Source of the DNA: Ptychodera flava
Lineage: Eukaryota; Hemichordata; Enteropneusta; Ptychoderidae
DNA: 64,000 bases
Assembly (NCBI RefSeq): GCF_041260155.1
Contig: NC_091938.1
Span: 14,313,719 to 14,377,718 of the forward strand
Reading direction: 5' to 3'
Of this stretch, positions 12,016-24,976 are shown piece after piece (the first letter of the stretch is position 1; each line of letters starts with the position of its first letter). The notes under the pieces were generated by a model, which saw only the letters and a list, made by a program, of their open reading frames with translations, was not told the DNA's origin and did no database searches. A program made the translations under genes and the position numbers.

Positions 12016-12526
12016 CCACAGACAGAAGGTTCAACGAAACAGATATGAAGAAACCCAAAGCTAGCTTTAAGGAAATTAGTGTAACTCTTTGCCATTTATT
12101 GACATTATAATGACTTTCGCTTCTGAATTTTAATTTAGGCCTACCACCACTTTAGAAAATTAAAAAACAACTTGTCGTGTAACCATGTGTCTGTGATGTG
12201 TATAAGGAATACAGAGATTACAACATCCATTGGAAGGGGTAAGTCAAAGTTTTTGTGTCCCAATACATGAAAACATCTTGTTTCTATGAAGATTCTAATG
12301 TGTATGCACCTTGTCCCCTCTATTGTATATTAATAGAGGGAATAGAGCAGCCACATTTGAGTGCTTATGGCCATATTGGCTATAGCTGTGACGTATAGAC
12401 GTTAGCAAGGGTAGAGGCGTTACGACGTAATTATAAGCTTATTGCATATGGGCACACTGCATTTGCAAAGAATGTACCAACTTCAACGTTGGATGCTTTA
12501 TTGCTAATGTAGGTCTTTGTCGAATA
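12016..12526. other. No gene recognised
   Basis: AT-rich, with a short palindrome around TATTAATAGAGGGAATAGAG / CCCCTCTATTGTATATTAATA near 12316-12350. No supported coding sequence. Confidence 0.4.
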
Positions 12527-12530
12527 TTAA

Positions 12531-12780
12531 TCCCTTTAGTGCCAAAGTCGATTTTTGTTGCCTTTATCACGGTCCCTCCGTACAATATAACGCCAACAAT
12601 TTCGTTAAGATCTAGACAATTTTTTTCTGATTTTTCTCAAAATTTTGGTCACAAAGTGTAGTCCATGAACATTTTTGTCTATTTGGTCCAAAATCATGGA
12701 AAAATCTGCAGAAAATTCATAAAAAATTGGTAAAATGTTGCCCTGACAATTTCGGGGGGAAAATTACAATTCTCAAATGG
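12531..12780. mobile_element. TTAA-flanked MITE, family C (copy 3)
   Basis: Flanked by TTAA at 12527-12530 and 12781-12784. It starts TCCCTTTAGTGCCAAAGTCG and ends TCTCAAATGG. It is more diverged than copies 1 and 2 and about 30 bp longer, with an insert near 12570-12610. Confidence 0.7.
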
Positions 12781-12784
12781 TTAA

Positions 12785-13576
12785 AAGTTTATTGCATTAC
12801 ATTCTTCATTACAGAAAAGTTTTCTTGCACAAAACAAAAATGATATATGAGTCTTTATAGTCACTTTACAATATGCATAAGGCAATTTGTCCAGGTCCCA
12901 CTCTCAATCCGACGAGGCAAATCGTGAGGGCGGACTTCCGAGATAGCACCTATGGTTCTCGCGAAATGGTACGTCCTGTTTACGTTTTTAGGTCAAAGTC
13001 ATAGAAAACATGAATTATGGACACCAAGAAAACTCAAGGGTCTATGATAAAGGGACAGGTATACAACTTTTTAAAAAATTGCACAATTGCCTTTTAACGT
13101 TAAGTCATTGAATGTTGCTTTTCCTTTATAAGTTTGTTTTCTTCATTCCTTTTGGTTTTCGGTTACGAGAGAACAGAGACCACTGAATTTGTCAAGAAGA
13201 TTTTGCCTATGCCCGGTAACCGTTCTAGATCTACAGAAAGCGGCAGGTCGGTTTTGACCCAAACTGATCCATAATGCCGACAGTTTCGGTGTGGCTTCTT
13301 GGCTCAAATATCAAATTTGAAGCATGTAGGCCTAGCCTACTTAGGCCCCTATAGGCATATAGAGTTTTCACTGTAGTTTGTTTTGATGTGTATCTTGTCA
13401 AAAGCAAATGTGCCAAAAGAGACATTGGAAGAGTTGACGTGTTTGTGCCAAATGTCATAAAATATGTGAACTAACTTCCCATAGCCTATATATTTTGCTT
13501 CTATTGACGTCAGCGCCAGATCAGATCAGATTTTGCGCAACGTTTATCGTAGGCTTAGGCCTTTGTTCAACTAGGC
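12785..13576. other. No gene recognised
   Basis: A 75-codon minus-strand frame at 13231-13458 has no recognisable content. A weak inverted pair (GGCAATTTGTCCAGGTCCC near 12885 and GGGACAGG...GCAATTGCC near 13052-13094) may be a decayed element. Confidence 0.35.
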
Positions 13577-13579
13577 TTA

Positions 13580-14489
13580 GGGACCGTTCAGTTTTCACGG
13601 CTGGGGGGCGGCAAAATCCGGGGGGGGGGTCATCGTAATTATGGAATCCGCGAAGGGGTCATCACTTTTTCACTGGTAAGAAAGGGGGGGTCACCACATT
13701 TTCAAATACATAATACCTACAATAAGTTCAATTTATGCCATGGCCTTGATCGACCCTCTTTACCGGCGGGCAGCCTTCGACGGCCCACTACAATGAATTG
13801 ACTTAGGCTCATGTAATAGCCCATGACCCTCTTAACGGAATGACGCCTTTGGTGGCCCACTCCAATTAGGTTTACTTCATGCAATGGCTATGATCGACCC
13901 TCTTTACCGGCAGGCCGCCTTCGGCGGCCCACTACAATAAATTCACTTTACATGATGGCCCATGACCCTCTGAACAGGTGCCCGCCTTTGGCGACCCACT
14001 CCAATAAAGTTTACTTTACGTAATGGCCCATGACACTCTTTACAAGCTAGAATAAAGTTGACTTTACATAATGGCCCATGACATTCTTACCGGAGAGCTG
14101 CCTTTGGCGGACCACTCCAATAAAGTTCACGTTATACAATGTCCATTGACATAAGTTGTCTATGGAAATGAAGATAAAAATTACCTTACAGTTGTCCTAA
14201 CAGGCGTTTGCATGGTTGTGGCTGGGAAGTTTGTGCACTGGCATCTCTGCTACACGAATAAAGTGCGCCGCGTACCAGAGTTCAAATCCAAACCGTGCGG
14301 GTAAATTTGACATATGGGTTTTGGTTATTTTTCAGCCGTGGGGGAGGGGGGGGGGTGTCCATCTATTTTTCTGTGTTACAAAGGGGGGGTCATCTTATTT
14401 TCACGAAAAATGCAGGAGGGTCTACATTTTTTTGAACACCGGTGACAAGATTTTGCCGGCCCCCCAGGCCGTAAAAACTGAACGGTCCC
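13580..14489. mobile_element. Harbinger-like MITE with TTA target duplication
   Basis: A 910-bp element with long terminal inverted repeats: GGGACCGTTCAGTTTTCACG at the left, and the inverse of GGGACCGTTCAGTTTTTACG at the right. G-rich tracts follow at each end. It is flanked by TTA at 13577-13579 and 14490-14492. A 3-bp TTA/TAA duplication with a GGG terminus is typical of PIF/Harbinger elements. The core is a minisatellite and there is no transposase. A 104-codon frame at 14216-14530 crosses the right end and is not a gene. Confidence 0.75.
13738..14158. repeat. ~69-bp minisatellite inside the TTA element
   Basis: About six units, each built as ATGGCC-ATGACCCTCTTTACCGG, GCCTTTGGCGGCCCACT, CAATAAAGTTTACTT. 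Units 1 and 3 share GATCGACCCTC while the others have CCATGACCCTC, which suggests a higher-order A-B arrangement. Unit 5 has an internal deletion. Confidence 0.8.
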
Positions 14490-14799
14490 TTATACTCATT
14501 TTTGAGAAACTCGACCCCGAGGGGAGTTAATGAAAGTAGTTTGCTATTTTGTTTTAAAGGTCTCATTCACAACTTCTTTTTTAACATAAAAAGTAATTTG
14601 CGGAACATTTTTATACGACGTGCAGAAATAACGACTGAGGTAGCGAAATTCTGTGTTAAATCTGCCTAAGCTTATGGTGGTATCATAAAAATCAATTAAA
14701 GGTATCCCAACAATCAGCTGCTGTAATGAATACAAGTCAGGAGAAAACAGACAAAATGTTCCGGAACGTCTGTCTGTGGCAATCAATGAAACATGCAAT

Positions 14800-16301
14800 G
14801 GCTATTGACAAAGGTTGAGACGACCCAAACTAGCCAAAATTAGCCAAACCAGCATAAACCACCAAAAACGACCCATATCATCAAGTAAACGACCTAAAAC
14901 AAACATTCTAGGTATTCAGGGATACAATAAAACTCCACCTTCTGGAGAAACCGTCGACAGAATTGCGGGCAGCCATGTTGTTGGTACTATCAATTACCAA
15001 GTTGTGGGGCTCATTTCGATGACACAACTGAAAACGAAAATAACTTCAGCATCGTAAACTGGGCTCACCGAAGGAGGGCGCTTTTTCAAAGCAGTTCTAT
15101 CTTGCCATTTAATGCCATGTCTGCTGTGGGTAATATGTGTAATTGAAAAATGGATCCACTTTGAGTACATCCAGCCAAGTGAATGAAGAATTTTTTTTAT
15201 TGTTTCATGTATTTTGAAGCACAAGTCTACTACATGTGTTATTCAGTCACCATGATAATTCAAACACCTCTATCAGGTGGATGCAGCTGTATTATTGATG
15301 ATGACTGTTTTGTGAAAAAAATTAAAGCTTCAACTTTTGAAATTAAAACCTTATGCAGTTGAAAGTCCTGCGTGATGTTGATAATGCCACGTGCTTAGAG
15401 TCCGAGTCTACATTCATTATCTGTCAGCCTGCCTATGTATGTATGTATGTATGTATGTATGTATGTATGTATGTATGTATGTATGTATGTATGTATGTAT
15501 GTATGTATGTATGTATGTATGTATGTATGTATGTATGTGTGTGTATATGCATGCATGCATGTATATGTGTATGTATGTATGTATGTATGTATGTATGTAT
15601 GTATGTATGTATGTGTGTGTGTCGGATCTCCACATATAAATGTAGACATGCATGTTTCCTGTAATATGCCCTTGTATCAATATGGCCATGTGAGGGCGCT
15701 GTTTTTTTAAAGCGACCACCCACTTAATCTGTTATTTGCTAGATCTTCAACTTTCCATGGTAACCTGCATGCACGCATATATATGTTTGTGTGCATGCAT
15801 GCATGCATGCACATATATGCAGGTATGTGTATGTACATGTATGGAACCAGGGCCACGGCACATGTTATCTTAATATTTGGTTTGTAGAATTTATTCAAAT
15901 AAATTAATGTTGGTATCAAAAAAAATGTGAATGAGCTGTAAAAATGTAATAAACTAAAAACTTTGATCTCATTCCTTGGTAAGCCACTAAACACGACAAC
16001 GGGGAAAATCCCTGTGCTACACTTTACGTTGTAAAAGCAGTAACAATCTTGCACAGCGCCCTCTATTGAAGAAACAACCGAACCCCTTAACTCGTTGATG
16101 GCATGTATAGGAATTTGCAATGATCGAAAATGCCGGCTGGTTTTCGCCGTTTTGGGGGCGGTTTCTCCAGAAATCTGAGACATATTTCATCCCTGTGCTT
16201 ATTTTAGGTCGTTTACTTGATGATATGGGTCGTTTATGGTGGTTTATGGTGGTTTGGCTAATTTTGGCTAGTTTGGGTCGTCTCAACCTTTGTCAATAGC
16301 C
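14800..16301. mobile_element. 1.5-kb element with ~100-bp inverted repeats and 10-bp target duplication
   Basis: The terminal repeats begin GGCTATTGACAAAGGTTGAG and match over about 100 bp with two or three differences. Weaker pairing (TTCTGGAGAAACCG) extends inward to ~150 bp. The flanks are an exact direct repeat, AACATGCAAT, at 14790-14799 and 16302-16311. Long terminal repeats with a 10-bp duplication are typical of Mutator-like elements. The interior holds a TATG microsatellite and GGGCGCTTTTTCAAAGC segments. A 158-codon minus-strand frame (15707-16183) has no transposase motif, so the element is non-autonomous or decayed. It ends 326 bp before the SPO11 start codon. Confidence 0.8.
15435..15616. 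repeat. (TATG)n microsatellite
   Basis: Two tetranucleotide blocks (15435-15540 and 15565-15616) are separated by a GTGTGTATATGCATGCATGC segment. Open frames of alternating Met-Tyr-Val-Cys or Ile-His-Thr-Tyr across it are artefacts. A shorter GCATGCATGC patch lies at about 15790-15815. Confidence 0.95.
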
Positions 16302-16627
16302 AACATGCAATGCTATATTTAAAAAAATCGACAAATTTGTGGTTAATCCTTCTGGTCCCCATAGACCACGTCCCACACGGCGCGGCGTCCACAAGCAATG
16401 AGAACAGCCGGTAAAATATTCAGTAGGATAGGGAGTCAAATTTTAGCAGACGACATACGCACCGAGCACAGATTGAGAGGTATACCTTGCTCAAAAAGAA
16501 TCGTTTTTTTCGGTTAAATTCACATTTTTCGACTTCAGTTAGAGTAGTTTCTTATCACACAGTATATTTCTGCATTTATAATCCATTGCTTTCGCCTTTC
16601 AAGAGATTATGTGAAAAGTGAAATGAA

Positions 16628-19600
16628 ATGGCGTCAGAAGGGAGTTTGTCGTCAGCTTTCGTTAGTGCCCAACACGTCAACCCGATACCAAATCAAATAC
16701 TCGCTTCCCTGGAGTCTCTGCGTCAAAAGTTGGTACAGGAAAACGACTCTGCAAGTGCACGACCTCGGCCCAATAAAGGAAACGCCATAACACTACACCA
16801 AATGGATAGGTAGGTCTCAAAACATAACATCCGTGAGTGACGGTACCAGAAATCGGATGCCTGCGTGTTGCTAAAAATAGCAAAGGGTCCCGAATCGAGT
16901 TCGAGCTGTCTGCTGAAGTTCACATACCATGTTGAAGGCACACTTTGAGTATTGTCGCGTCGTATAAATTCAAAGTTCAAAGTAATGTCTTTTCAGTTAA
17001 ACTTAAAGTCTTACTTTAATAGCAGAGAATGGAATATTGGCATTAAACCGTGCTGTTTTTCCATGACATTTGGCAGTAGTTGACCAGGCACTTGGACAGT
17101 TTTGCTTGGCAATGAGAAATACATTTTTCATTATGATATGTGTACAATACTATATTATTCATGCCAAACTCTTACTCGTTCCAACTCAGAGACAAAGATT
17201 TTTTTTTTTCTTATTTCATTCACCAGGTATGATGTCCTGAGGAGATTAGAAACTGTCATAGACCACATTGTGACATCATTATCAAAGTTTGAAGCTCCAA
17301 GGATTGCTTATAATAGCAGAACAACATGGCAAAATATCAGGTATACAGTATTATTTAGTTTATTTGGCATTAAGAACCCGACATAAAATTATTTGCGATT
17401 CAAAATTGCATTTGTTGTGCTTTCAGGTATAATGTTCAGCCCAGGAGTCTCTACGGTGATTATCATTTGTAAAAATTCAGCTAATTCAAAGTCTGCAGTT
17501 ATACATTCTGCATAATGTTTGCTGTTGTCAAATATTTTTGAAAGTGTCGCTCAACTTTTGTCTTGCTTTTTTATGCAAGGAAACCCCTTAAGTTTCACAT
17601 ATCACATATTCTCTCTTAAAATGTGTGAACATACTTGTACAATGATTATTGAAAACAACTTATGATGCACACCCATTGACAAAATGTAATGTTTACTTCT
17701 TGGATATTACAGGGCTGCATGAAAAGGTTTTGACGACAGGGTACAGTGTCAGTGGTATATTTGTTAATTACTAGATTAGGTTTGGTACTTTATTTCCACA
17801 TTGACCCTTTTAGTCTTAAACATTAAATACTTTGCAGCAACATCTGACAGTCTAAAACAACATCGGACTCAGTGAGCCGTATAAGGAAATCATTATGTAT
17901 GCCCAATCTGAAACAGTGTTTAAAGGCCAGTAACTATAAATGTTGATAATTTTTTCACTATTATTTTGTATGCCAATGGCAATTTCTTGTTCTATGACCC
18001 AGCCCAAGTTGAACAACAGCTTCACTGTGAGTAAAGGCACTGTTATTGTTTACACTTGAATTCTAGTCCAGACCAGTTCCTTGCTTGCTATTTTGTAGGT
18101 TTTATTTTTGTGTTAACTATACGGGGAAAAATAACATTTTCGAATTTCGAACGATACAGTTTACAATTGTACAGACAGAGATGATAAACTGAATACTGGG
18201 AGTAGAACAAGATACTATTGTTTACATCAAAAATAAAAAAGTGAAAAATAAGTTACAGCTACCAGCCCTTTAACATAAGCAAAGTTCAATTCATGGTTTC
18301 TAAAAATCAAAATTTGATTTTTGCCAAGAGGGGCTAACATAAAGTGACCATTTTAAATTTTAAATATTGATAAAATACAGATGTTGCTTTCTGCTACCCC
18401 AAAATTTTCGCTTTGGGTCAATCTTGACGGATGCAGCTAGCTGGCAGGGTACGCTTACCCATTCTGAACACCTGGTACCACCACTATTTTGTGGTTCAAG
18501 ATGACCCCATTGCCTTTGTCATTTTCGATATATTCCTTGGACCTGGTAAATTTCATAGTTACCTTGAATGATAATGATTATTGGACCTGATTTGATGTCT
18601 ATTACATAGCGACCCTTTTTTTGTGATTAAGAAACAGAATGATTTGGAGCATTTTTTGGTGTCTTCACGTGGTGTAAACATTTTATGTGGCTGGTAAATT
18701 TTCTCCGAGAAAATACCTTTTAGGAGTTTCCCTTGTTTACCTACAGCCTTCATGATTGAGTCACTTTGTACATCTCATTCTTTGTAAGGTTACAGGGACA
18801 TTGATTAGGAAAGAAAAGTTTAATAATAATTTTACATGTATTTAAATTCTGCTTTCCTTCAGATTTACTGAAAGCGTTGGCCTACAAATGATTCCAAACG
18901 CTAATGCTTCAGAGGTGAGATTTGACAGTACAAATTCTGTTAAAAAATTTGGTAAGTGATCCAGTATAATTTATTAATCCTTTTTAAAAGAAATAAGTTC
19001 TGTTATTTTCAGATAGAATGCACCTGGGGACAGATATTTGGACTCTCAAAATTTTAGAATACTTGTTTAGGGTACTAATTGTAAAAGCTTATTTTTGTTA
19101 AAATCAAAATATGATATTTTTCCCAATAGAGTCAACACAGGGATGGCAGCCATTTTGAATTCAAAATATTGGTAAATTTCAGGTAATTTACGTCTCTGGC
19201 ATAAAACTTCACTGTGACCCCTGATTTTTATTCTTGATTTTACAAGACAATGGTGAAAAGTTTCCCCGAGGAAAGTTTGAGCAAAAGCTTTTGAGGTGCA
19301 TACTACCAGTACCCTATATACATGAAAGATTCATGGAATTGTAGATGGAGTGATAAGAATATGTTCTGTATTGCTTGAAAGGTGTGCCAAGCTGATTTTA
19401 GTGCTCTACAACTTAACTACCATTTTATTGTACAATTCAGTTTACTAGAGCTAACTCTCTACACATTGCAAATATGAAATTCAACTTTGTGATATTATAA
19501 ATGATTTTTTTATTTTGAAGTCTAGTTTTGAGTTGAAATGGATAAATTATAATTTCAATTATTCAAACTCAGGTATGACTCTACAAGTGATAGCCATGTG

Positions 19601-22600
19601 TTACAAACTGGTGCAGGGAAACACCTTCTCAACCAAAAGGTTTGTAAATTTAAATACTTTGATTCCAAGTTTTCCCCTAAATGAGATATATAGTTAAGAA
19701 AATAGTGGTTAAGATATAATAAGGGTTCATAGAGTTTCCCTTTATCAGAAAGAGTCTGAAAAGGAAATAAATCATTCTCAATGCAGAAACGTTTCCTTCA
19801 GAATATTAGTTTAATAGTTCTTGGTTATGTCAGAAACATGTTGCTAGAGAACAAGGTTCAGTCAGTTTGTCACTACAGTTGTTCCTATTTATAGAAATTC
19901 TGCAAATCCCCAAAAGATCACACTGCTCAAATGCAGGGATAAATTTAGAGAGTAGTATAAAAGAAATGAATAAATCATTATTACATGTGTTTGCTTTCGG
20001 TTAATGATATTATATAAGTAATTAATAATTACTTATGTACTATTGATTCTTTGTGCAAATGATATAAGAGATGAATTATTACTCTTCCAGAGAAATAATC
20101 ACTTTATACAAATAATATTGTATAAGAAATGAATAATTACTTTTTAATGATTTGTATCAGTGATTTTGTTGTGCCATCATTGTGACAGCATATTGAACTA
20201 AGCTGAGCTTGCTTTAGTGTTAAAGTTTGACAGAAGTACGACATGTTAAAGTGTTTACAGTTCACAGTAATACATATTCACCAAGACGCTGTGCTTCAGC
20301 CATAGATAATCATACCATCATGAAGTTTTTAATATTTTCATGATGTGTATGACAGCATGTAGGCTAATTGAATAACAAAATTTTCAAAGCGGTAACTAGT
20401 AGATATAAATGTGAAATTTTGAAACTTCATTTATATTTCCAGCAAAAATAAATCATTACCCATTTTAGCATGAACAAAAATGGCAACCTAATTTGCTGGC
20501 TAAATGGAAAGATTGGAAAAGAAACCAATTTATTTGAAAAATTTGCATCTTTTCAATATGCCAAAAAAGACCAGGTACATTGTTATTACTGGAAAATAAA
20601 CATATTTTGCTCTCAAGATTTAGAATTCAATTTAAACCTATACACAATGGCTGACACACGACTTAAAATTTTACATTTTTAATCTAGGGACATGTACTAC
20701 TATGACACTAAGTTATTCGGCAGTCAGTCTGTATTGGATGACATCATTGACAACATCTCATGCATGATTCAAGTGCCAAGAGAATCCCTACACATCGTGA
20801 GTTCATATTTGAAGACTTTCATGTTGTATTCACACCTGCAGTGGTTGTCGTGATCTCTGGCCTTTCATCACCTTGCTTAGATATAATCTGACTTTTTTCA
20901 GTGGTTTAGTTGGACTTATACACAGCTTAATGGTGTGCCTAATAGGATTAGGGCAAAAACATTGTGTATATATTGGTTTTCATGTTTTAACCATTTCATG
21001 AAAACTTTGAACATTTTTACAAGTACAAAAAGGCGAGTTTTTCTTAATCATTTACTGACAAATAGACCATAGAACATTAGCATTATATGTTTACTCAAGG
21101 TACACAAATGAGTTGGACTTTCAAAGGAAACTGTTCCTAAAACAACTACGTGAATGTACATACACTGGTATATGACCTCAACACTTCACCAGACCAGATT
21201 TACGCTCAGAGAGTTTGTGTGCATTGGACATAATTACTGTTTGTTCCACCACTGAGGGCGCAAACACTAAGAAAGATTGAGACAACCACAACACCATATA
21301 ATAGTTAAATTTCTTTTAATGAAAGTTTGCCTGGTAGGAGTATTTAAACTATAAGTGAAATAGAATTCATGTTAGTTGTGTACTGTCCTCGTATAGTCTG
21401 ACTTAAATGCATTAGACACCTCATTGCCATGACTTGATTAACTAGTGCAATTCCTCAATTCATATGTGCTTTATGGACTTTCCTATATCAGCTAGCAGCT
21501 AGCAAAGGATGGGTAGCTGGTGATTTACATTATAAAGAAGGAGAAAGTAACTTGGTCGACTGTTCTGTCACAAAGACTGTAAGTATAAAATGCATGTCTC
21601 AAACTCAACTGTTACCATTTCGAATTTTGAATTCCTTTATCCAACATTCTGAGCTCTTCGAATTTAGCTATTTGTCACACATCACAATATCAAAGAAGTG
21701 TTGTAGGTGCACAACCACCTGTTGAATCATCTGCTTGTGTGTTCTTGCCCAAGAGCAATATTACTTTAAGGAAACTATTGTATATGAAGTGTGATCAGAT
21801 GAAAGATGTCATCATATGACTTTATTCTCAAGTCAATCATGGAAACAAAAACCTGTAACCTGTTGCTAGGAAAACCACCTGTTGCTGTGGATGAATCACC
21901 TGTTGCTTTGAGCATATATAGAGCTTACACAGAAACTTCAAATCAAAATGACTTAGAATGTTTATCAGATCCTTTTGCCTAATTGTTTGATACACAACAC
22001 AATAACTAAGTTTACTGCACTTATAAAAAGTAGTAAAAACAAGTGTTTCTACATTTTCCCAACTGGACTCTGAACACTGGAATTCACTGGTCATAACCAA
22101 CTAGGTTTTCATAACTCTATAAGAAAATATTGTCTAAATTTTGAAATTCTCCAACCCATAAGGTATTCACCATAACAAATACCAGTCTATTTTCTGCTAA
22201 TTTGAAATTGAAAGGTTTACATTTGATCTGAGCGTATGACCCTTTTCAGTCCAGGTTGCCAAAATGATGACTATAGACACGATGACTTGCCATTATCCAC
22301 AACTCTACTTCAAGAGATAAGAACAGACAAAGACTCTACTTAACCTTTTTTCATTGCTTCACATACAGGGTATTGCCATTCCTGCCAACATAAACACAAT
22401 ATCAGGTATCCTTTTACTCATATACTGTTATTACCAATATAAAAGTATAGGTGTGTTCATAAATTCATAAATTGCATGGTGAAACTTTTAACACCCCTCA
22501 GCATTGAAAAAGTCACTCAAATGTCTTTAGAAATCACTGTAAGCGGTGCTTGCACCTTTTAGTTGTGATTAAGAATAATTAAAATAAAACACTGACTGTA

Positions 22601-24976
22601 TACGATGCAACTTTTATGTAGGTAAAAAATGCCCAAATCAGGGAAAATAAGTTTTTTCTAACTTTAATATGTTCATGTCATAATATACTGAATAAATAAT
22701 TTCAGTGAGATACTTTGGTAAAAACTCCTTATACCGCAATCATCATCAGATATTACTTCATCAGCAAAGATGGTGCTTATTGTAGAAAAAGATGCAATTT
22801 TCCAGAAGCTCCTGGATGAAAAACTGTTTGAGAAAATACCAGAGTGTATAATGGTGACTGTGAGTATGATTCATCTTTAATAATGTGAAGGACATATGAT
22901 AGGATTTAAAGTGCTGTACCTTATTCAAGGTGTAAGAAAATGTACACAAATTCCAAGTGTGAGACATCCCTCTAAAAGATGGATATTTTCACATTCTTGC
23001 TTTCAAAACTCTTGCAATGAATCATTATGATATTTAAATATATGTTAACTTTGAAAATTCTAATTCTTGTGAATTTGAGGAATAGTCATTCTGTATCCAC
23101 AAAAAGCAGTATGCATTATTCCTTGTACATTTAAATGCTAAAGTATTTTATCAGTGGAGATTACTCATTGAACGCTTTTAAATGTAACTCAACAATACTA
23201 TTCTCCATGCTAAATAGTGCTATTTGCATTACAATCTTGAAATTTAATTTTGAAGCTATGTTGATTAATGGATTTACTAAATATACTTTCATTAACTTGA
23301 CTTCAGGGTAGAGGTTTCCCAGATGTGAGTACTCGTAGAATGGTCAAGAAATTATGGGATTGTTTACAGATTCCAATTCTTGCATTGGTTGATGCAGATC
23401 CACATGGTGAGTCCTTCTAATCAAATATTTGATTGTCAATGATCACTTTTAAGTCTTAAGTCATACCAGAGTGGACAATGGATATAAGAGAGTCACAATG
23501 TCAAACTTTTTATATGAGCGTTTATCATATAGTGACTGGCAGTAGTACATTGTATTTCTTGGTCATACTGCATATGTACTGGTATGATTATTTTTTCAGT
23601 GAATCTAATGTAAATGCTAGAATTCAAACTTTAATGTTGTAAACAGAAACATCCTTTTAAGTTGTTGATTTTTTTCCCTTTTCAATCTCACTAGGTATGG
23701 CTATCTTGTCAGTGTACAAATATGGATCAAGGGTGAGCACAAGCTTTGAACTTTAATTACAGATTGCAAGCTTGCAATATGACAATCAGATATGTATCAC
23801 TATTTGTTAAAATGTGGCAGATTCTGAGTCAAATGTTATGGCTTGAAACTTTAAGTGTACAGTACTGGTATAAAGTGGCATGTACAATTTTAACAAAATC
23901 ATATCATCAAATCTCTGATTAAAACTATGTAGTTTCAATGAAGATAAAAAATTATCTTTTGTTGCTTTTTTATCAAAAAGAAGCACAACATAAGCTACCC
24001 GTCATACTAATGACAGTCGTAACTGACACATTTTGTGTTGAAAGCTTCATATCCTGTGATACATTATATATAACTTAAAATTTTCCCAGGGTTTGTCATT
24101 TGACACCGAACAATTGGCAGTACCAATGATCCGATGGCTTGGTGTGCTACCTTCAGACATTGAAAGATTTCACATCCGTCAGGATAGCTTGATTCCATTA
24201 TCCACAGCTGATCTGAACAAAGCGAGAGAAATCATGCAGAGACCATTCTATACAGCTCAGCCTATGTGGATGAAAGAGGTAAGAAGTATTTGAAGAGTAA
24301 ATCCTGTTGTACCTCATGAGAAGATAATTTTGGTGTCTGTTAAAGTTTTACCAGAGAATATTTATGTCATTATCTTCTGACTTTCAATTACAGCTGACAA
24401 AATGATTAATTTTCAATAAAATGTCTTTCATGCTGTTTCTCAGATTGTTAGACATAGTTTTTCAGGAAAGCTTGAAATAAATAAAAAAATAGCCTGTAGA
24501 CATTATATACATCCACCAAATGTAACTATTAAAATGCAGTTTGATATAATCCCATATTTTGGCTTGACAACTCTAATTTGTCTGTTTGAAGATACACTGG
24601 ATACCATATTATCTTTATACTTAAGGATGTAGTTTATCAGCAAGAGGGCAATATCAATTGATTCTTACATGCAGTAACAGGTTTCTAATTCAGCATTCAG
24701 TAAGTATCTGAAAAAGTGAACCAGTAATTCATGTACAATAATATTACTGTTTATGCAAAAACAAAATATAGCCATGCTCAGTCAAGACTTTAAAATGAGA
24801 TTTTTGTTTCTCAAAAATAATTTTTAAAACCATTTTTATGGTGTTTACATTCACAGATGCAGGTCATGCTGTCTACAAACTGCAAGGCTGAGATAGAAGC
24901 CCTGACTTCAATATCGAGGAGTTTCCTGACAGATGTATACATTCCAAGTAAGATTGCTGATCAAGGTTGGATATAA
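16628..24976 (+). CDS. SPO11: Meiotic DNA-break enzyme SPO11, complete
   Basis: SPO11 is the topoisomerase VI-A homologue that makes the double-strand breaks starting meiotic recombination. Coding exons: 16628-16809, 17227-17340, 18863-18951, 19573-19639, 20688-20796, 21492-21578, 22369-22405, 22750-22859, 23307-23406, 23695-23732, 24090-24278, 24857-24976. All introns are GT-AG, phases agree throughout, and the sum is 1242 nt (413 residues; human about 396). The winged-helix region includes DMYYYDTKLFG, with Y155 the likely DNA-attacking tyrosine. The Toprim fold shows E241 in LIVEKD and D294/D296 in LVDADPHG. FDTEQLAVPMIRWLGVLPSD and a C-terminal GGWI-like end (Gln-Gly-Trp-Ile) match the family. 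I chose the first ATG of the frame; the short Ser-rich N terminus is not conserved. Exon 3 could end early at a GTGAGA, but the later GTAAGT keeps family length. A family A MITE sits in intron 3. ATTAAA at 25422-25427 may be the poly(A) signal. Confidence 0.95.
19013..19307 (-). mobile_element. Family A MITE in SPO11 intron 3 (copy 4)
   Basis: It begins ATAGAATGCACCTGGGGACA and ends TTTTGAGGTGCATACTACC, with the GATGGCAGCCATTTTGAA block in between. The orientation is inverted relative to copy 3. The flanking TTAA is no longer recognisable, so this copy is old. Confidence 0.65.

Noticed and set aside
15353..15723. Several open frames of 80-100 codons rich in Tyr-Val-Cys-Met or His-Thr-Tyr-Ile
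   Set aside because: All are readings of the TATG microsatellite in different frames and strands.
15707..16183. 158-codon minus-strand frame inside the 1.5-kb element as a possible transposase
   Set aside because: No catalytic triad, zinc finger or other transposase feature. Part of it is low-complexity and part is terminal repeat.
22706..22730. Alternative acceptor (TTTCAG at about 22,705) for SPO11 exon 8
   Set aside because: It would open a different frame with no similarity to the family before the LIVEKD strand. The acceptor at 22,749 gives the expected protein.
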